Positions 26,521 to 36,015 of a stretch of DNA of 64,000 nt are shown here, piece after piece (the first letter of the stretch is position 1; every line of letters starts with the position of its first letter). This stretch comes from Chryseobacterium fluminis (GTDB lineage: Bacteria; Bacteroidota; Bacteroidia; Flavobacteriales; Weeksellaceae). Both the position numbers and the translations under genes were made by a program. The stretch lies in contig NZ_CP111121.1 in NCBI RefSeq assembly GCF_026314945.1, positions 4,464,001 to 4,528,000 on the forward strand, written 5' to 3'. The notes beneath the pieces were generated by a model that saw only the letters and a program-made list of their open reading frames with translations, was not told where the DNA came from and did no database searches.

Positions 26521-27072
26521 CTAAAATCCGACCTCTGAAGACGGTTTTATTTTTCGGAGTTTTTTGAGAACATCTTTAATGGCGCCGTTGGTTCCTATTT
26601 TTACAGAATTTACGGTAGAGCCCATCAGACGCATATTTTTACGGTACGTGTCATAATCGGCTTCTGTAAGAAGATTGCCGGCAGCATCAAAGAGTTTCAT
26701 ACTGACGATCACCTGATTGGAAAAAACATATTTCCCGATACCGACTTTAAAATATTTTACTTTCGGAACAACGGCAAAATCTGCATCGTTATTGAGGCAA
26801 TAATCGGTGATCGTTTTCGTATCAATACTGTCAAAAGAAATCTGTGTTTCCGTACGGAGCATCCGGTTTCTCCTCTCACTCAGGTTGTCGGAAACAGCGC
26901 TGAAGAAAGCATGGTTGGTAGGTTCTTTAATTTCTTCAATATCAGGTTCTACCTCAGGATTGAAATAGAGGATCTTTTTTATTCTGTCATCGGTATTTTT
27001 CTGTGCTTTTGCCGAAAAACACATGAATAAAGTAATAGCGAACGTAATAAAAGTAAATAATTTTTTCATCAT
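26521..27072 (-). CDS. Secreted protein of unknown function
   Basis: A 183-residue protein with a clear signal peptide (MKKLFTFITFAITLFMCFSAKA, cleavage before QKN). The mature part has no motif that I can name; segments DFAVVPKVKYFKVGIGKYV and NQVIVSMKLFDAAGNLL look like beta-strands of a periplasmic lipoprotein-type domain, followed by a short basic C-terminal helix (KDVLKKLRKIK). Start at 27072 or the adjacent Met at 27069 are equivalent. It stands alone, divergent from rpsO with 170 bp between them. Confidence 0.7.
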   Translation of the reverse strand: MMKKLFTFITFAITLFMCFSAKAQKNTDDRIKKILYFNPEVEPDIEEIKEPTNHAFFSAVSDNLSERRNRMLRTETQISFDSIDTKTITDYCLNNDADFAVVPKVKYFKVGIGKYVFSNQVIVSMKLFDAAGNLLTEADYDTYRKNMRLMGSTVNSVKIGTNGAIKDVLKKLRKIKPSSEVGF

Positions 27073-27176
27073 CTATTTCCTATGCAAAATTACTGCCTTT
27101 TAATGGTACTGCATAATTTTTTTAAGAAATATTTAACATTTTTTTCTATCAAAATTCATTTATGAAATCAATAATG

Positions 27177-27207
27177 TTGGTGAAATCAAAAAATAGTCGT
27201 AATTTTG
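27177..27207 (+). promoter_or_regulatory. rpsO promoter
   Basis: TTGG at 27177 and TAATTTTG at 27200-27207 fit the Bacteroidota -33 / -7 (TAnnTTTG) promoter with about 20 bases between the boxes; the -7 box is 36 bases before the rpsO ATG. Confidence 0.75.
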
Positions 27208-27242
27208 CAGCCGTTACATAATAATCATTAAACAATATTGGA

Positions 27243-27512
27243 ATGTACTTAACTACAGAAAAAAAGCAGGAAATTTTCACAAAACACGGAAAATCTGCAC
27301 AGGACACAGGAAGTGCTGAAGGACAAATCGCTCTTTTCACTTTCAGAATCAATCACTTATCTCAGCACTTAAAGGCTAACCGTCACGATTTCAACACAGA
27401 AAGATCCCTTGTGAAATTGGTAGGTAAGAGAAAAAGTTTACTAGATTACCTTAAAAACAAAGATATCGCAAGATATAGAGCAATTATTGCTGAACTAGGT
27501 TTAAGAAAATAA
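27243..27512 (+). CDS. rpsO: 30S ribosomal protein S15
   Basis: An 89-residue protein, exact length for S15, which binds the central domain of 16S rRNA early in small-subunit assembly. Family landmarks are present: DTGSAEGQIALFTFRI near residues 21-36, LSQHLKANRHDFNTERSL with the conserved H-L-K-x-H-x-x-D, and KRKSLLDYLKNKDIARY. It is monocistronic here, between its own TAnnTTTG promoter and a terminator. In many bacteria pnp follows rpsO; here pnp is 2.3 kb downstream, split off by a sugar transporter on the other strand. Confidence 0.98.
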   Translation: MYLTTEKKQEIFTKHGKSAQDTGSAEGQIALFTFRINHLSQHLKANRHDFNTERSLVKLVGKRKSLLDYLKNKDIARYRAIIAELGLRK

Positions 27513-27531
27513 TCTACAAAGATTTTCAAAT

Positions 27532-27563
27532 AAAAGCAATCTCGAAAGGGGTTGCTTTTTTTG
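27532..27563 (+). terminator. rpsO terminator
   Basis: AAAAGCAA-TCTCGAAAGGGG-TTGCTTTT followed by a T run, 20 bases after the stop. Confidence 0.8.
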
Positions 27564-27818
27564 TTATACTGACGGCGATGTCTGTTATTCTATGGCAGGT
27601 ATAATATCTGAAGAACATCTGTTTTTTAACAAAGTCATTAACGCGGTTCTGAACTTTCATGACTTCTTCTGATATGCCTTTATCCGGCAATAATCCATCT
27701 TAAACCCAATATGGGAGCATAATTATTGTTTCTATACAGCTGTTCTCTCAACTTACCAGACTGATCATTAACAGAATAATATCTATCCGATACCGGTACA
27801 ATCCATTAATCAGAGCAA
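27564..27818. other. Non-coding gap, possible gene remnant on the minus strand
   Basis: No intact gene. On the minus strand around 27680-27805 there is a stop-free stretch reading VPVSDRYYSVNDQSGKLREQ then NNYAPILGLRWIIAG before a stop, without any start codon; it looks protein-like and may be the end of a lost gene. Low certainty. Confidence 0.3.
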
Positions 27819-27856
27819 AAAAAAATGAGACACTGAAAAGTATCTCATTTTTATTT
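27819..27856 (-). terminator. Terminator of the sugar transporter gene
   Basis: AAATGAGAcAC-TGAAAAG-TATCTCATTT with A and T runs on the two sides, 20 bases past the stop of the minus-strand transporter; can work in both directions. Confidence 0.8.
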
Positions 27857-27876
27857 TTAAATTGTTATTAACGTAA

Positions 27877-29298
27877 TTAGTGCCCCGATTTAGATTCTGC
27901 AGCCTGTACATGACCCAGGTATTTCGTGCAGTACGCACCGAAAATCAGAATGATCAGATAACAAAAGACGGGAATGATGAATGAATGCTGAACACCAAAC
28001 TGGTCTGCCAGGTATCCCTGGAAGATCGGTACGATCGCTCCTCCTAAAATGGCCATCACCACCAGTGAAGATCCCTGACTCGTGTATTTTCCAAGCCCCG
28101 AGATAGCCAGCGTATAAATATTGGAAAACATAATAGAATTGAAAATCCCGATTCCCAGAATACTGTACATCGCCAGTTCTCCCTGATTTACCATGGCGGA
28201 GATCAGTAAAATAACGTTGATTCCCGCGAAGATAGAAAGTGTTCTTGCCGGAGCCGCTTTACCAATGAAAAAGGCTATGAAATTCAATACGATAAATACA
28301 AGGAAGAAACTGATCTGGGCAAAAGTCAGGTCTACGATGCTGAAGATCACCAGGAAAACCACAGCGGCAGCGCCTAACATAAAAAGAGCTTTTTTGCCCT
28401 GACTGATCGAATGGTTCAATGAAATAGCCCCGAGAAAACGGCCGATCATCGCACCTCCCCAATATAATGAAAGGTAATTTTTACTGATCGCCTCATTGAA
28501 TTTCATCGTTTCTTCAAGGAAACTGATAATGAAACTTCCTACCGCAACCTCGCCGCCTACGTAGCAGAACATGGCAAAAACCCCGAATTTAAGATGGCTG
28601 TAGTTCAATGCTCCCCAGCCTTTCACGATCTCTTCTTCCTGGGTCTGGAAAGACGGAAGTTTTACTCTTGAAATTAATAAAGCAACAAGTAACAAGATTC
28701 CTGCAAAGATTAAATAGGGAATTCTTGTCGCTACAGCACTGAATGAGCCGTCGGCAGAAGAAAAGAATTCAAAGATCAGATGGCCTCCCAATACAGGTGC
28801 GATCGTCGTTCCGAAAGCATTAAAAGCCTGCGTCATATTCAGTCGGCTGGATGCAGAATCTTCCGAGCCCAGCAATGAAACATAAGCATTGGCTGTAATC
28901 TGTAAAACAGTAAATCCTAATCCCAGAATGAATAAAGCTCCCAAAAAGAGAGGATAGTAAGAGAATGTGGCTGCAGGATAAAACAGGATACATCCAAATG
29001 CGGCCAGAAAAATCCCAAACAGGATTCCTTTTTTGTACCCTACCTTATTGATCGGGTCACCTTTGGAAATGGAAATGAAAAAATAGATTAACGAGCCGAT
29101 AAAATAAGCGCCGAAGAAACAGAACTGAACCAGCATCGACTCAAAGAAACTGAGTTTGAAAAGCTGTTTCAGGTAAGGAATCAAAATGTCATTCATACAC
29201 GTGATGAATCCCCACATAAAGAATAAAAGCGTAATGGTGATAAGCGGAACGGTATAGTTCCTGCTCTGCGATTTTACTTCATTATTAGTCATATACAT
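27877..29298 (-). CDS. FucP-type sugar:proton symporter (MFS)
   Basis: Inner-membrane sugar transporter of 473 residues with about 12 transmembrane helices, FHS subfamily of the major facilitator superfamily (L-fucose permease FucP, glucose/galactose transporter GluP). The signature near the N terminus is LFFMWGFITCMNDILIPYLK with the Asn-Asp pair used for sugar/proton coupling, then QFCFFGAYFIGSL, and the ITANAYVSLLG and NMTQAFNAFGTTIAP segments in helices 4-5, all typical. Which sugar is carried is unclear, and no catabolic genes are adjacent. ATGs at 29298 and 29292 are both possible starts. The 495-bp region before it contains no other gene. Confidence 0.9.
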   Translation of the reverse strand: MYMTNNEVKSQSRNYTVPLITITLLFFMWGFITCMNDILIPYLKQLFKLSFFESMLVQFCFFGAYFIGSLIYFFISISKGDPINKVGYKKGILFGIFLAAFGCILFYPAATFSYYPLFLGALFILGLGFTVLQITANAYVSLLGSEDSASSRLNMTQAFNAFGTTIAPVLGGHLIFEFFSSADGSFSAVATRIPYLIFAGILLLVALLISRVKLPSFQTQEEEIVKGWGALNYSHLKFGVFAMFCYVGGEVAVGSFIISFLEETMKFNEAISKNYLSLYWGGAMIGRFLGAISLNHSISQGKKALFMLGAAAVVFLVIFSIVDLTFAQISFFLVFIVLNFIAFFIGKAAPARTLSIFAGINVILLISAMVNQGELAMYSILGIGIFNSIMFSNIYTLAISGLGKYTSQGSSLVVMAILGGAIVPIFQGYLADQFGVQHSFIIPVFCYLIILIFGAYCTKYLGHVQAAESKSGH

Positions 29299-29793
29299 AC
29301 ATATTTAGTAAAAGAGAATTTATGATCTCCTTTTAATTCAAGTCATCACAACCGGTTGATAATCTTCTCTTTAATGGATCCTCTAATAAAAGTCCGAACT
29401 TTTTATTATGATTTTATAAAGAAGTCAGGCAAATATAGGGGAACATCATCTTTTTTTGCAAACTTTATGATGTTTTTATCTTAAATTTTATTTCATGTAT
29501 TTTTGAATAGGTGATTATTGCCCCATTAATTTAAGTATTCTAAAAAGAAATTCCTGTAGTATTTAAAACTTTATAATAAAAGGATACATCATTTGTTTTT
29601 CTCAAAGTGAGACTTTAGAAGACGGATCAATCATTATAAAATAGTGTATTTTAAAGGATAAATTCATGCTTTGACCTGATATTTTGACACTAAAAATTTA
29701 AAAAATCATTATAATATATTACCTTTGCATACGAAAATTTAAAAAGTTTAAATATTAATCGTACTCAATACGGAGTACCAGAGACGAAAATTT
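29299..29793. other. Divergent intergenic region between fucP-like gene and pnp
   Basis: Strongly A+T-rich 495 bp with no ORF or hairpin worth naming. It must contain promoters in both directions; the only convincing box is that of pnp. Confidence 0.6.
29720..29727 (+). promoter_or_regulatory. pnp promoter -7 box
   Basis: TACCTTTG matches TAnnTTTG, 67 bases before the pnp start. A -33 TTG at the right distance is not obvious. Confidence 0.6.
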
Positions 29794-32055
29794 ATGAGTA
29801 TACCTCAAGCGTTTACAGAAACGATTACTCTTGCAGATGGCAGAGAAGTTACTTTAGAAACGGGGAAATTGGCGAAACAGGCCGATGGATCTGTGGTCGT
29901 AAAATTAGGCGGAACCATGCTTTTAGCTACTGTGGTAGCCAATAAAGAAGCCAATCCAGGTGTTGATTTTTTACCATTAACGGTAGATTACAGAGAAAAA
30001 TTTTATGCAGGAGGAAGAATTCCAGGAAATTTTTTCCGAAGAGAAGCAAGGCCTTCTGATCAGGAGATCTTAACGATGCGTTTGGTAGACCGCGTTCTGC
30101 GCCCGCTTTTTCCTGAAGATTTCCACGCGGAAGTTCAGGTCATGATTTCATTGATTTCTTATGACGGACAGACAATTCCTGATGATTTGGCAGGTTTGGC
30201 GGCTTCTGCTGCGATTGCCATTACGGATATTCCTTTCAACGGGCCAATGTCTGAGGTAAGAGTCGTAAGATTCGACGGAGAATTAGCCATTAACCCGAGC
30301 TATGAAGCTTTAAAAAGTTCAGAACTGGATATTATGGTGGGAGCTACCAAAGACTCCATCGTAATGGTGGAAGGGGAAATGAAGGAAATTTCTGAGCAGG
30401 AAATGTTAGAAGCCATTAAATTCGGTCATGCTGAAATTAAAAAGCAGATCGAAGCTCAGGAGAGACTGGCAGAAAAAGTAGGAAAATCTTTCCCTAAAAG
30501 AGAATATTCTCACGAAAACCACGATGAGGCGATTCGTGAGAAAGTATGGAAAGAAACTTATGATAAAGTATATGAAGTGGCAAGAACGCCTTCCGGAAAA
30601 GAAGAAAGAGGTGAAAAATTCAAAGCGGTACGCGAAGAATTCCTTGCTCAGTATGTAGATAATGCAGAAGAACTGGAAAGAGTAACACCTTTCGTAAAAG
30701 TATATTATCACGACGTAGAGAAAGAAGCGATGCGTCAGATGATCCTTGAAGACAATATCCGTCTGGATGGCCGTGATCCTCAGACGATCCGTCCGATCTG
30801 GTCAGAAATTGATTACCTTCCGGGAGCACACGGTTCTGCCGTATTTACAAGAGGAGAAACCCAGTCTTTAACAGCCGTAACTTTAGGTTCTGTAAAAGAC
30901 GCCAATATGGTAGACAGCGTGATTTCTCAACATGACGAAAAATTCTTCCTTCACTATAACTTCCCTCCATTCTCCACCGGAGAAGCGAGACCTCTCAGAG
31001 GAACTTCAAGAAGAGAAGTAGGACACGGAAACTTAGCTCAGAGAGCTTTACAGGCTGTCATTCCTGAAGAAAACCCGTACACCATCAGAATTGTTTCTGA
31101 TATTCTGGAATCTAACGGTTCGTCTTCTATGGCAACAGTGTGTGCAGGAACGTTAGCATTAATGGATGCGGGAGTACAGATTACAAAACCTGTTTCCGGT
31201 ATTGCGATGGGATTGATCACGGATGCAAAATCCGGTAAATTCACCGTACTTTCTGATATCTTAGGAGATGAAGATCACCTGGGAGATATGGACTTTAAAG
31301 TAACAGGAACCGAAGACGGGATCACTGCGTGTCAGATGGACATCAAAATTCAGGGACTTTCTATGGATATCATGGAAAAAGCACTGATGCAGGCAAGAGA
31401 CGGAAGATTACATATCCTTAATAAAATCACGGAAACAATTTCTGAACCGCGAGCTGATGTGAAACCTCATGCTCCGAAAATGGTGGTAATGGAGATCTCC
31501 AAAGACTTCATTGGTGCGGTGATCGGACCTGGCGGAAAAATCATTCAGCAGCTACAGAAAGATACCGACACGGTTATTGCTATTGAAGAGCAAGGTGAAA
31601 TCGGACGTATTGAGATTGCAGGTACCGACAGAGAGAAAATCAATGCTGCGGTAGCCAGAATCAACGAAATCACTTTTGTTCCTGTTGTAGGCGAGGTTTA
31701 TAGCGGTAAAGTAGTAAAAGTAATGGATTTCGGAGCTTTCGTAGCGATTGCGAAAGGTACTGAAGGTCTTCTTCACATTTCTGAAATCGAGTGGGCGCGT
31801 TTGGATAAAGTTCCGTATGCAGAAGGGGATGAAGTAGAAGTGAAATTCATGGGTTATGATGACCGTAAAAAAATGAAGCTTTCAAGAAAAGTTCTTTTAC
31901 CAAGACCTCCAAGACCGGAAGGAAAACCAAGACCGGAAGGTCAGGGCAGGCCAGAAGGACAGGGGAGACCAGAGAGACCGGCAAGACCGGAAGGACAGAG
32001 AAGACCTGAAGGGGAAAAACCTGCGGATGATCAAAATCCTTCAACTGAAGCGTAA
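29794..32055 (+). CDS. pnp: Polynucleotide phosphorylase
   Basis: PNPase degrades RNA 3' to 5' using phosphate, and is a core part of the RNA degradosome. At 753 residues it is slightly longer than usual. Domain order is complete: first RNase PH core (residues 15-230, [20 protein letters not shown]), helical linker, second RNase PH core (about 320-540, with the [17 protein letters not shown] and [17 protein letters not shown] substrate-site segments), KH domain ([17 protein letters not shown]) and S1 domain ([20 protein letters not shown]). After S1 a low-complexity tail of about 40 residues repeats RPEG-type units. Ends with a strong terminator; no cotranscribed gene. Confidence 0.97.
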   Translation: MSIPQAFTETITLADGREVTLETGKLAKQADGSVVVKLGGTMLLATVVANKEANPGVDFLPLTVDYREKFYAGGRIPGNFFRREARPSDQEILTMRLVDRVLRPLFPEDFHAEVQVMISLISYDGQTIPDDLAGLAASAAIAITDIPFNGPMSEVRVVRFDGELAINPSYEALKSSELDIMVGATKDSIVMVEGEMKEISEQEMLEAIKFGHAEIKKQIEAQERLAEKVGKSFPKREYSHENHDEAIREKVWKETYDKVYEVARTPSGKEERGEKFKAVREEFLAQYVDNAEELERVTPFVKVYYHDVEKEAMRQMILEDNIRLDGRDPQTIRPIWSEIDYLPGAHGSAVFTRGETQSLTAVTLGSVKDANMVDSVISQHDEKFFLHYNFPPFSTGEARPLRGTSRREVGHGNLAQRALQAVIPEENPYTIRIVSDILESNGSSSMATVCAGTLALMDAGVQITKPVSGIAMGLITDAKSGKFTVLSDILGDEDHLGDMDFKVTGTEDGITACQMDIKIQGLSMDIMEKALMQARDGRLHILNKITETISEPRADVKPHAPKMVVMEISKDFIGAVIGPGGKIIQQLQKDTDTVIAIEEQGEIGRIEIAGTDREKINAAVARINEITFVPVVGEVYSGKVVKVMDFGAFVAIAKGTEGLLHISEIEWARLDKVPYAEGDEVEVKFMGYDDRKKMKLSRKVLLPRPPRPEGKPRPEGQGRPEGQGRPERPARPEGQRRPEGEKPADDQNPSTEA
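31905..32022 (+). repeat. Tandem RPEG-coding repeat in the pnp tail
   Basis: Degenerate 12-18-bp units coding for [20 protein letters not shown] and further variants; Arg, Pro, Glu and Gly only. Likely disordered and RNA- or protein-binding; the copy number may vary between strains. Confidence 0.8.
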
Positions 32056-32079
32056 AAGCATCAATTCTAAATAAAACAG

Positions 32080-32110
32080 ATCCCTCAAAATTTTTTTTGA
32101 GGGATTTTTT
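32080..32110 (+). terminator. pnp terminator
   Basis: TCCCTCAAAA-TTTT-TTTTGAGGGA followed by TTTTTT; long perfect stem 25 bases after the stop. Confidence 0.9.
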
Positions 32111-32117
32111 CTGTACA

Positions 32118-33176
32118 TCAGTACCGTGATTTTAAAATCTCATACAAAGTCATCCCTTTATGAGAAGGTGAATCCTCGATTTTGTATTTCCATGAAGGAT
32201 CCAGTTTATCGAGAATATAGCCTAATGCAGCGCCTTTGTCGTAGGAGGTGGATCGGGTCAACAGATAATAATTTGCTTCATCATGAAGAATCATTTCCAG
32301 TCCCTGTGAAAAAGAAAATACCTTCCCCGAATGATCCGTAATAAACTGCTTTGGCTTACCAATAAGAGCAGCATATTTATACTCAATATATCTGGCTGTT
32401 CCCTCTATAGCTTCACTGTTGGCTTCGTTAATAAGCTGGGGCCATCTTTTATATCGTTCTTTTCTGATCTGTACCCATGCTCTCATGATATCATTTAGTT
32501 CTATCGTATCATCAGTTCTCAGACCCTGATCCAGTAAGACATATTCTTTTTTCAGAAGGTCGAAATGTTCTTTATTAAAAGGATAATCGATGATGTGGTC
32601 ATTTGCGTCTTTATCATACATCCAGGTCTTTTGGGCATATCCATGGAAGGCTTCATGCATGGAGAAATATTTAAAATCCGGGAAGCTTCCTTCTTTTTGA
32701 AATAGTTCAGGATAATACTTGAAGGCCAGCACTTTTTTGCCTTTAAGAAGGCTGAAAGTAAACGCTCCCGGAATCCAATATTCTGCAGACAGACTTCCCA
32801 GGGTGGTCGCAGCGTATACATCGGTGAGATAGGGATTTCCCGGAAAATCAATTTTTTTGAATTTTTTAGGATCAATATACCTGCCGGCATTGATTAAATA
32901 GACATACCGCCAGATCGATTTATTTTTCTGAGACCGGATAAGAATGAGGGGTTTCTGATCGTAGCGGTAAGAAGAAGTCCAGATTGCATCAGGTTTCTCT
33001 CTAAAATTTTTGTACTGAAGAGTCAGTTCGTCAAACATTTTTCGGTCTGTGGCATCCAGCTGACTATACTCCTTTTCAGGCATTTTTTTTATTAAAACAA
33101 TGAAAAGCAGCAGTAATGCGAGAAGAAATAACAGCGTGAAGGCAATACCTTTCACCAGCTTTTTTAGAAATTTCAT
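32118..33176 (-). CDS. Membrane-anchored putative zinc metallopeptidase (HExxH)
   Basis: I do not recognise the family. The start is taken at 33176 (MKFLKKLVKG) rather than at the longer ATG 33257, because it gives a basic N terminus followed by one transmembrane helix (residues 10-30, rich in Leu) and then a large extracytoplasmic domain. That domain has HEAFHGYAQ (HExxH) near residue 175 and, about 90 residues later, NSEAIEGTARYIEYKY, where a Glu could be the third zinc ligand as in gluzincins. The pairing supports a peptidase fold, though the catalytic activity is inference. Total about 352 residues. It is alone; the pYEATS gene lies upstream. Confidence 0.65.
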   Translation of the reverse strand: MKFLKKLVKGIAFTLLFLLALLLLFIVLIKKMPEKEYSQLDATDRKMFDELTLQYKNFREKPDAIWTSSYRYDQKPLILIRSQKNKSIWRYVYLINAGRYIDPKKFKKIDFPGNPYLTDVYAATTLGSLSAEYWIPGAFTFSLLKGKKVLAFKYYPELFQKEGSFPDFKYFSMHEAFHGYAQKTWMYDKDANDHIIDYPFNKEHFDLLKKEYVLLDQGLRTDDTIELNDIMRAWVQIRKERYKRWPQLINEANSEAIEGTARYIEYKYAALIGKPKQFITDHSGKVFSFSQGLEMILHDEANYYLLTRSTSYDKGAALGYILDKLDPSWKYKIEDSPSHKGMTLYEILKSRY

Positions 33177-33298
33177 AGGATGTGTTTTTACAGATTGCTG
33201 CGTGCCAATTTTATGCCAAATAACTTGGTGGAATGATCTCAAGTATCTGAAAATCATAGCAATAATTAATTAAGATGATTAATCTCACATTCAGGATA

Positions 33299-34333
33299 TT
33301 ATCGGTCTTTAAATTCCTCAGGAATCCCAGGAAGTTCGGCTAGATCAATTTCCAGTTGTGTTGCTCCTTCATCTGCTTCTATACCGGCGGTGAAAGCACC
33401 ATATACCGTATTTAATACCAGAGTGGCTTTTCCGTCGGTGACGGCAATCAACGGCTCTGAATTATTGAATGACGGATGCAGGTGAAATTTCACAAATCCT
33501 GTTAAGGGATAATTCGGATGGGTGCTGATGACCTCAAGGGTCACTTTATATAAGGTGGAGATATCGGAGGATTCCACTTTTGCAGTCACTTTTCTTTCAT
33601 TCGTTTCTGACAGTCCGCCCCATTTTCCTTTCTGAGGATCATCAGAATCACTTCCGGCCATTTTATTGATATTGGCTCTTAAAGCTTCCAGGTTTTCGGT
33701 AATTCTTTTACCGCCTCCGATGTCAGTCATTTTCTGCTGAGTATCATTGACGGCTTCGGCGATGGCTTTTACTTTCTGTTCCTGTTCTTCCAATTTCTCT
33801 TCCAGGTTATCTTCCACCTTTTTTACCATCCCGATAAAATGAATCCGGGTCCATAAGTACACCGATAGGAATCCAAGAATTAAAAAATACAGAATAATGG
33901 ATATGATGACAGGGGAGCCTACGGTATTATCTTTCAGGATTCCCGAAAAGTAAATTCCCAGCCTGCTCAGGTACCCCGGAATATTATTCAGCTGTGTCAG
34001 TCCCACACCTACGATTATTTTGGTGAGCCAGTCACTGATCTGGACCAGGTTGTCATTCTGGCTGATGATCTTTCTTTTGTCAGCATGATTGCCTTCAGGA
34101 TTCAGGATCTTAGGAACGCCGAATAAAAAGCCTGATAAACCACCGATTCCAAAGCTGGCGCCACCGATAAGGATGAAAATTCCGGACAGCTCGAAATAGG
34201 TGGTGAGATTGGTTTCGATTTTTTGCAATCCTACCAGGAAACAGATCGCAAGACCTGCAATAATGGAGATCAGGAGAAAGTCCCAGATCGTTTTCAGATC
34301 CTGGTTTTTGTGTTTTAAAGGTAATTCTTTCAT
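33299..34333 (-). CDS. Membrane protein with C-terminal pYEATS domain
   Basis: A 344-residue protein. The first half has membrane helices at about residues 17-40, 48-75 (GIFILIGGASFGIGGLSGFL) and 140-165, with a soluble loop containing NHADKRKIISQNDNLVQISD. Next comes a short coiled coil (EDNLEEKLEEQEQKVKAIAE, residues 175-205). The last 110 residues match the prokaryotic YEATS domain: VESSDISTLYKVTLEV, GFVKFHLHPSFNN and the end GAFTAGIEADEGATQLEIDL. pYEATS domains are found in proteins predicted to take part in signalling or conflict systems, but the ligand is unknown. The neighbours (a putative peptidase and YwqK/WG proteins) give no clear pathway. Confidence 0.75.
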   Translation of the reverse strand: MKELPLKHKNQDLKTIWDFLLISIIAGLAICFLVGLQKIETNLTTYFELSGIFILIGGASFGIGGLSGFLFGVPKILNPEGNHADKRKIISQNDNLVQISDWLTKIIVGVGLTQLNNIPGYLSRLGIYFSGILKDNTVGSPVIISIILYFLILGFLSVYLWTRIHFIGMVKKVEDNLEEKLEEQEQKVKAIAEAVNDTQQKMTDIGGGKRITENLEALRANINKMAGSDSDDPQKGKWGGLSETNERKVTAKVESSDISTLYKVTLEVISTHPNYPLTGFVKFHLHPSFNNSEPLIAVTDGKATLVLNTVYGAFTAGIEADEGATQLEIDLAELPGIPEEFKDR

Positions 34334-34467
34334 GGTATCGTTTTTATACCTTCAAATTTCTCAACTTTCAGGTCTTTATTCAATACCCCTTTTGTGTAGT
34401 TTTAAAATTGCGTTTACCGTTCTTTCATCAAAAAGAAAACCACCGATTCTTCGATGGTTTTAAAGTT

Positions 34468-36012
34468 TTATTTTTTAGCTTCTTCTGTCAGTTTTTTGAA
34501 TTCATCTTCCTTTACGGGTTTCCCTTCAAAATAATAACTTACCGTTTTGGTTCCGTCCGGAGCCGTTTTAGTGGATCTTCCGTGAATCTTATCCTTTTTG
34601 TAGTAGGATTCGTTGGCAGTGCCTTTTCCGTCGTACCATACATTTCTTATCCGTTCGCCTGCATCGCCGTACTCCGTTTCAGAATAAATTCTGTAGCTGT
34701 TATCTTTTTCATAACTGATCGCTTTATGAATGCCTACCGGTTTGCGGTTTCTGTATTTATTCGAATGGATAACGTTACCATTCTGGTCATAAAAGGTTTT
34801 CTCCCCGTCCGAATGCTGGATATACTGCGTTTTACCATTTTTAAAATAGGCGATGGATTTTACAAACTGATAGTCTGCATAGACATCTTCGGCCTGCAGC
34901 TTCCCTTCTTCGTCGAAAACTTTTCCGGAGATCTTTTTGTCATTTTGGTAAAGCTCCTGGTGTTTCAGAATATTTTTCTGGTAGACTTCACTCAATCCGT
35001 TCTTTTTATCATCCTTATAAGTGATGATCCCGATAACATCCCCTTCAGTACCGTAATTTTTCCAGGTCCCTGTTTTATTTCCCGACGGATCATAATACGA
35101 TTCCGATCTTATCTTTCCCGGTGCGTAAAAGCTTTTATGCGTACCGATGGGTTTTCCGTAACGGTACAGGTTCTTCGAAAGCAACTCACCGTCTTTACTG
35201 TATTTTTCGACATAACCGTTAAATTCATTATTGAAATAGGTTGCCGAATAGCTTTTTATACGCTTTTTGGGCTGCTTAGGATCTTTTCCGTCACCGTTGG
35301 TGATGCTGTATGCCGTATAGACTCCGTTTCTCACATCCCGATCGATGATGTTGTAATCCACCAGTGGGATGCCTTCATAGGAAAGCTCTACTTTTCCTTT
35401 CCTGAAATCACCCGGATAAATGATTTTAAGCTTATCGTTCAGGATCGTTATCGGGCCAATGAGACCTCCGTTTTTATACGTGCCTTCGATGATGTATTCT
35501 TTCTCATCATACCGGTCCTTCCGATCATTGAAATAAACTTTTTTGACCCCGTTTTTAAGATTATTGCTGTACGGAACTTCAGACAGCAGTTTTCCGGATT
35601 GATCGTAGACTTTGTAAAGGCCTTCTATCTTTCCGTTTTTATAAGGAATTTCCTGAAATGTAATACCTCCCGGATAATAGATTTTTTTGACCCCGTCAAT
35701 AACATTGTTTTTAAATGGAGTCGTAGTGGTAAAGCCGTCATAAATAACGGTTGTGAGTTCTGCAGTTTTACCTTTGGCCGGAAGTGATGCCAGAACATCG
35801 TAATTTTTATCCAGTTTTGTAATTTCGGTATAAAATTCTTCAGGTGAGAATTCTATCTCTTTGAAGAAAGCCTCTTCATATAATTTCGATTTATCTTTGC
35901 TTAATACGGTGTAATTTAAGACTTCAGAGTCATAATCACTGTTTCCGCGGTATTGTGCCGTTACTGAAATACCGGTCAAAAGAAGGGCGATGCTGTAGTA
36001 TCTGAATTTCAT
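34468..36012 (-). CDS. Secreted YwqK/MORN-like repeat protein
   Basis: A 514-residue exported protein with signal peptide (YYSIALLLTGISVTA, cleavage before QYR). The mature part is made of MORN-like units (N-G-x-x-x-x-Y-x-x-G-x-L/K), as in GKIEGLYKVYDQSGKLLSE, NGVKKVYFNDRKDRY, PIGTHKSFYAPGKIRSESYY and GTWKNYGTEGDVIG. Such repeats are annotated as 'YwqK family antitoxin' after a Bacillus LXG toxin system; here no toxin gene is present, so that label is not supported. The 3-base gap to the upstream WG-repeat gene indicates an operon. A long antisense ORF on the plus strand is a composition artefact. Confidence 0.8.
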   Translation of the reverse strand: MKFRYYSIALLLTGISVTAQYRGNSDYDSEVLNYTVLSKDKSKLYEEAFFKEIEFSPEEFYTEITKLDKNYDVLASLPAKGKTAELTTVIYDGFTTTTPFKNNVIDGVKKIYYPGGITFQEIPYKNGKIEGLYKVYDQSGKLLSEVPYSNNLKNGVKKVYFNDRKDRYDEKEYIIEGTYKNGGLIGPITILNDKLKIIYPGDFRKGKVELSYEGIPLVDYNIIDRDVRNGVYTAYSITNGDGKDPKQPKKRIKSYSATYFNNEFNGYVEKYSKDGELLSKNLYRYGKPIGTHKSFYAPGKIRSESYYDPSGNKTGTWKNYGTEGDVIGIITYKDDKKNGLSEVYQKNILKHQELYQNDKKISGKVFDEEGKLQAEDVYADYQFVKSIAYFKNGKTQYIQHSDGEKTFYDQNGNVIHSNKYRNRKPVGIHKAISYEKDNSYRIYSETEYGDAGERIRNVWYDGKGTANESYYKKDKIHGRSTKTAPDGTKTVSYYFEGKPVKEDEFKKLTEEAKK

Positions 36013-36015
36013 AGT

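Noticed and set aside
34408..35787. A 459-codon open frame on the plus strand opposite the YwqK-like gene
   Set aside because: It is antisense to a gene with signal peptide and clear repeats; its translation is rich in Phe/Ile/Val/Arg without any domain. Repetitive codons of the true gene leave the opposite strand free of stops.
34468..36012. Naming the MORN-like protein an antitoxin
   Set aside because: The 'YwqK family antitoxin' label is a repeat-based name; there is no toxin gene nearby, and the protein has a signal peptide.
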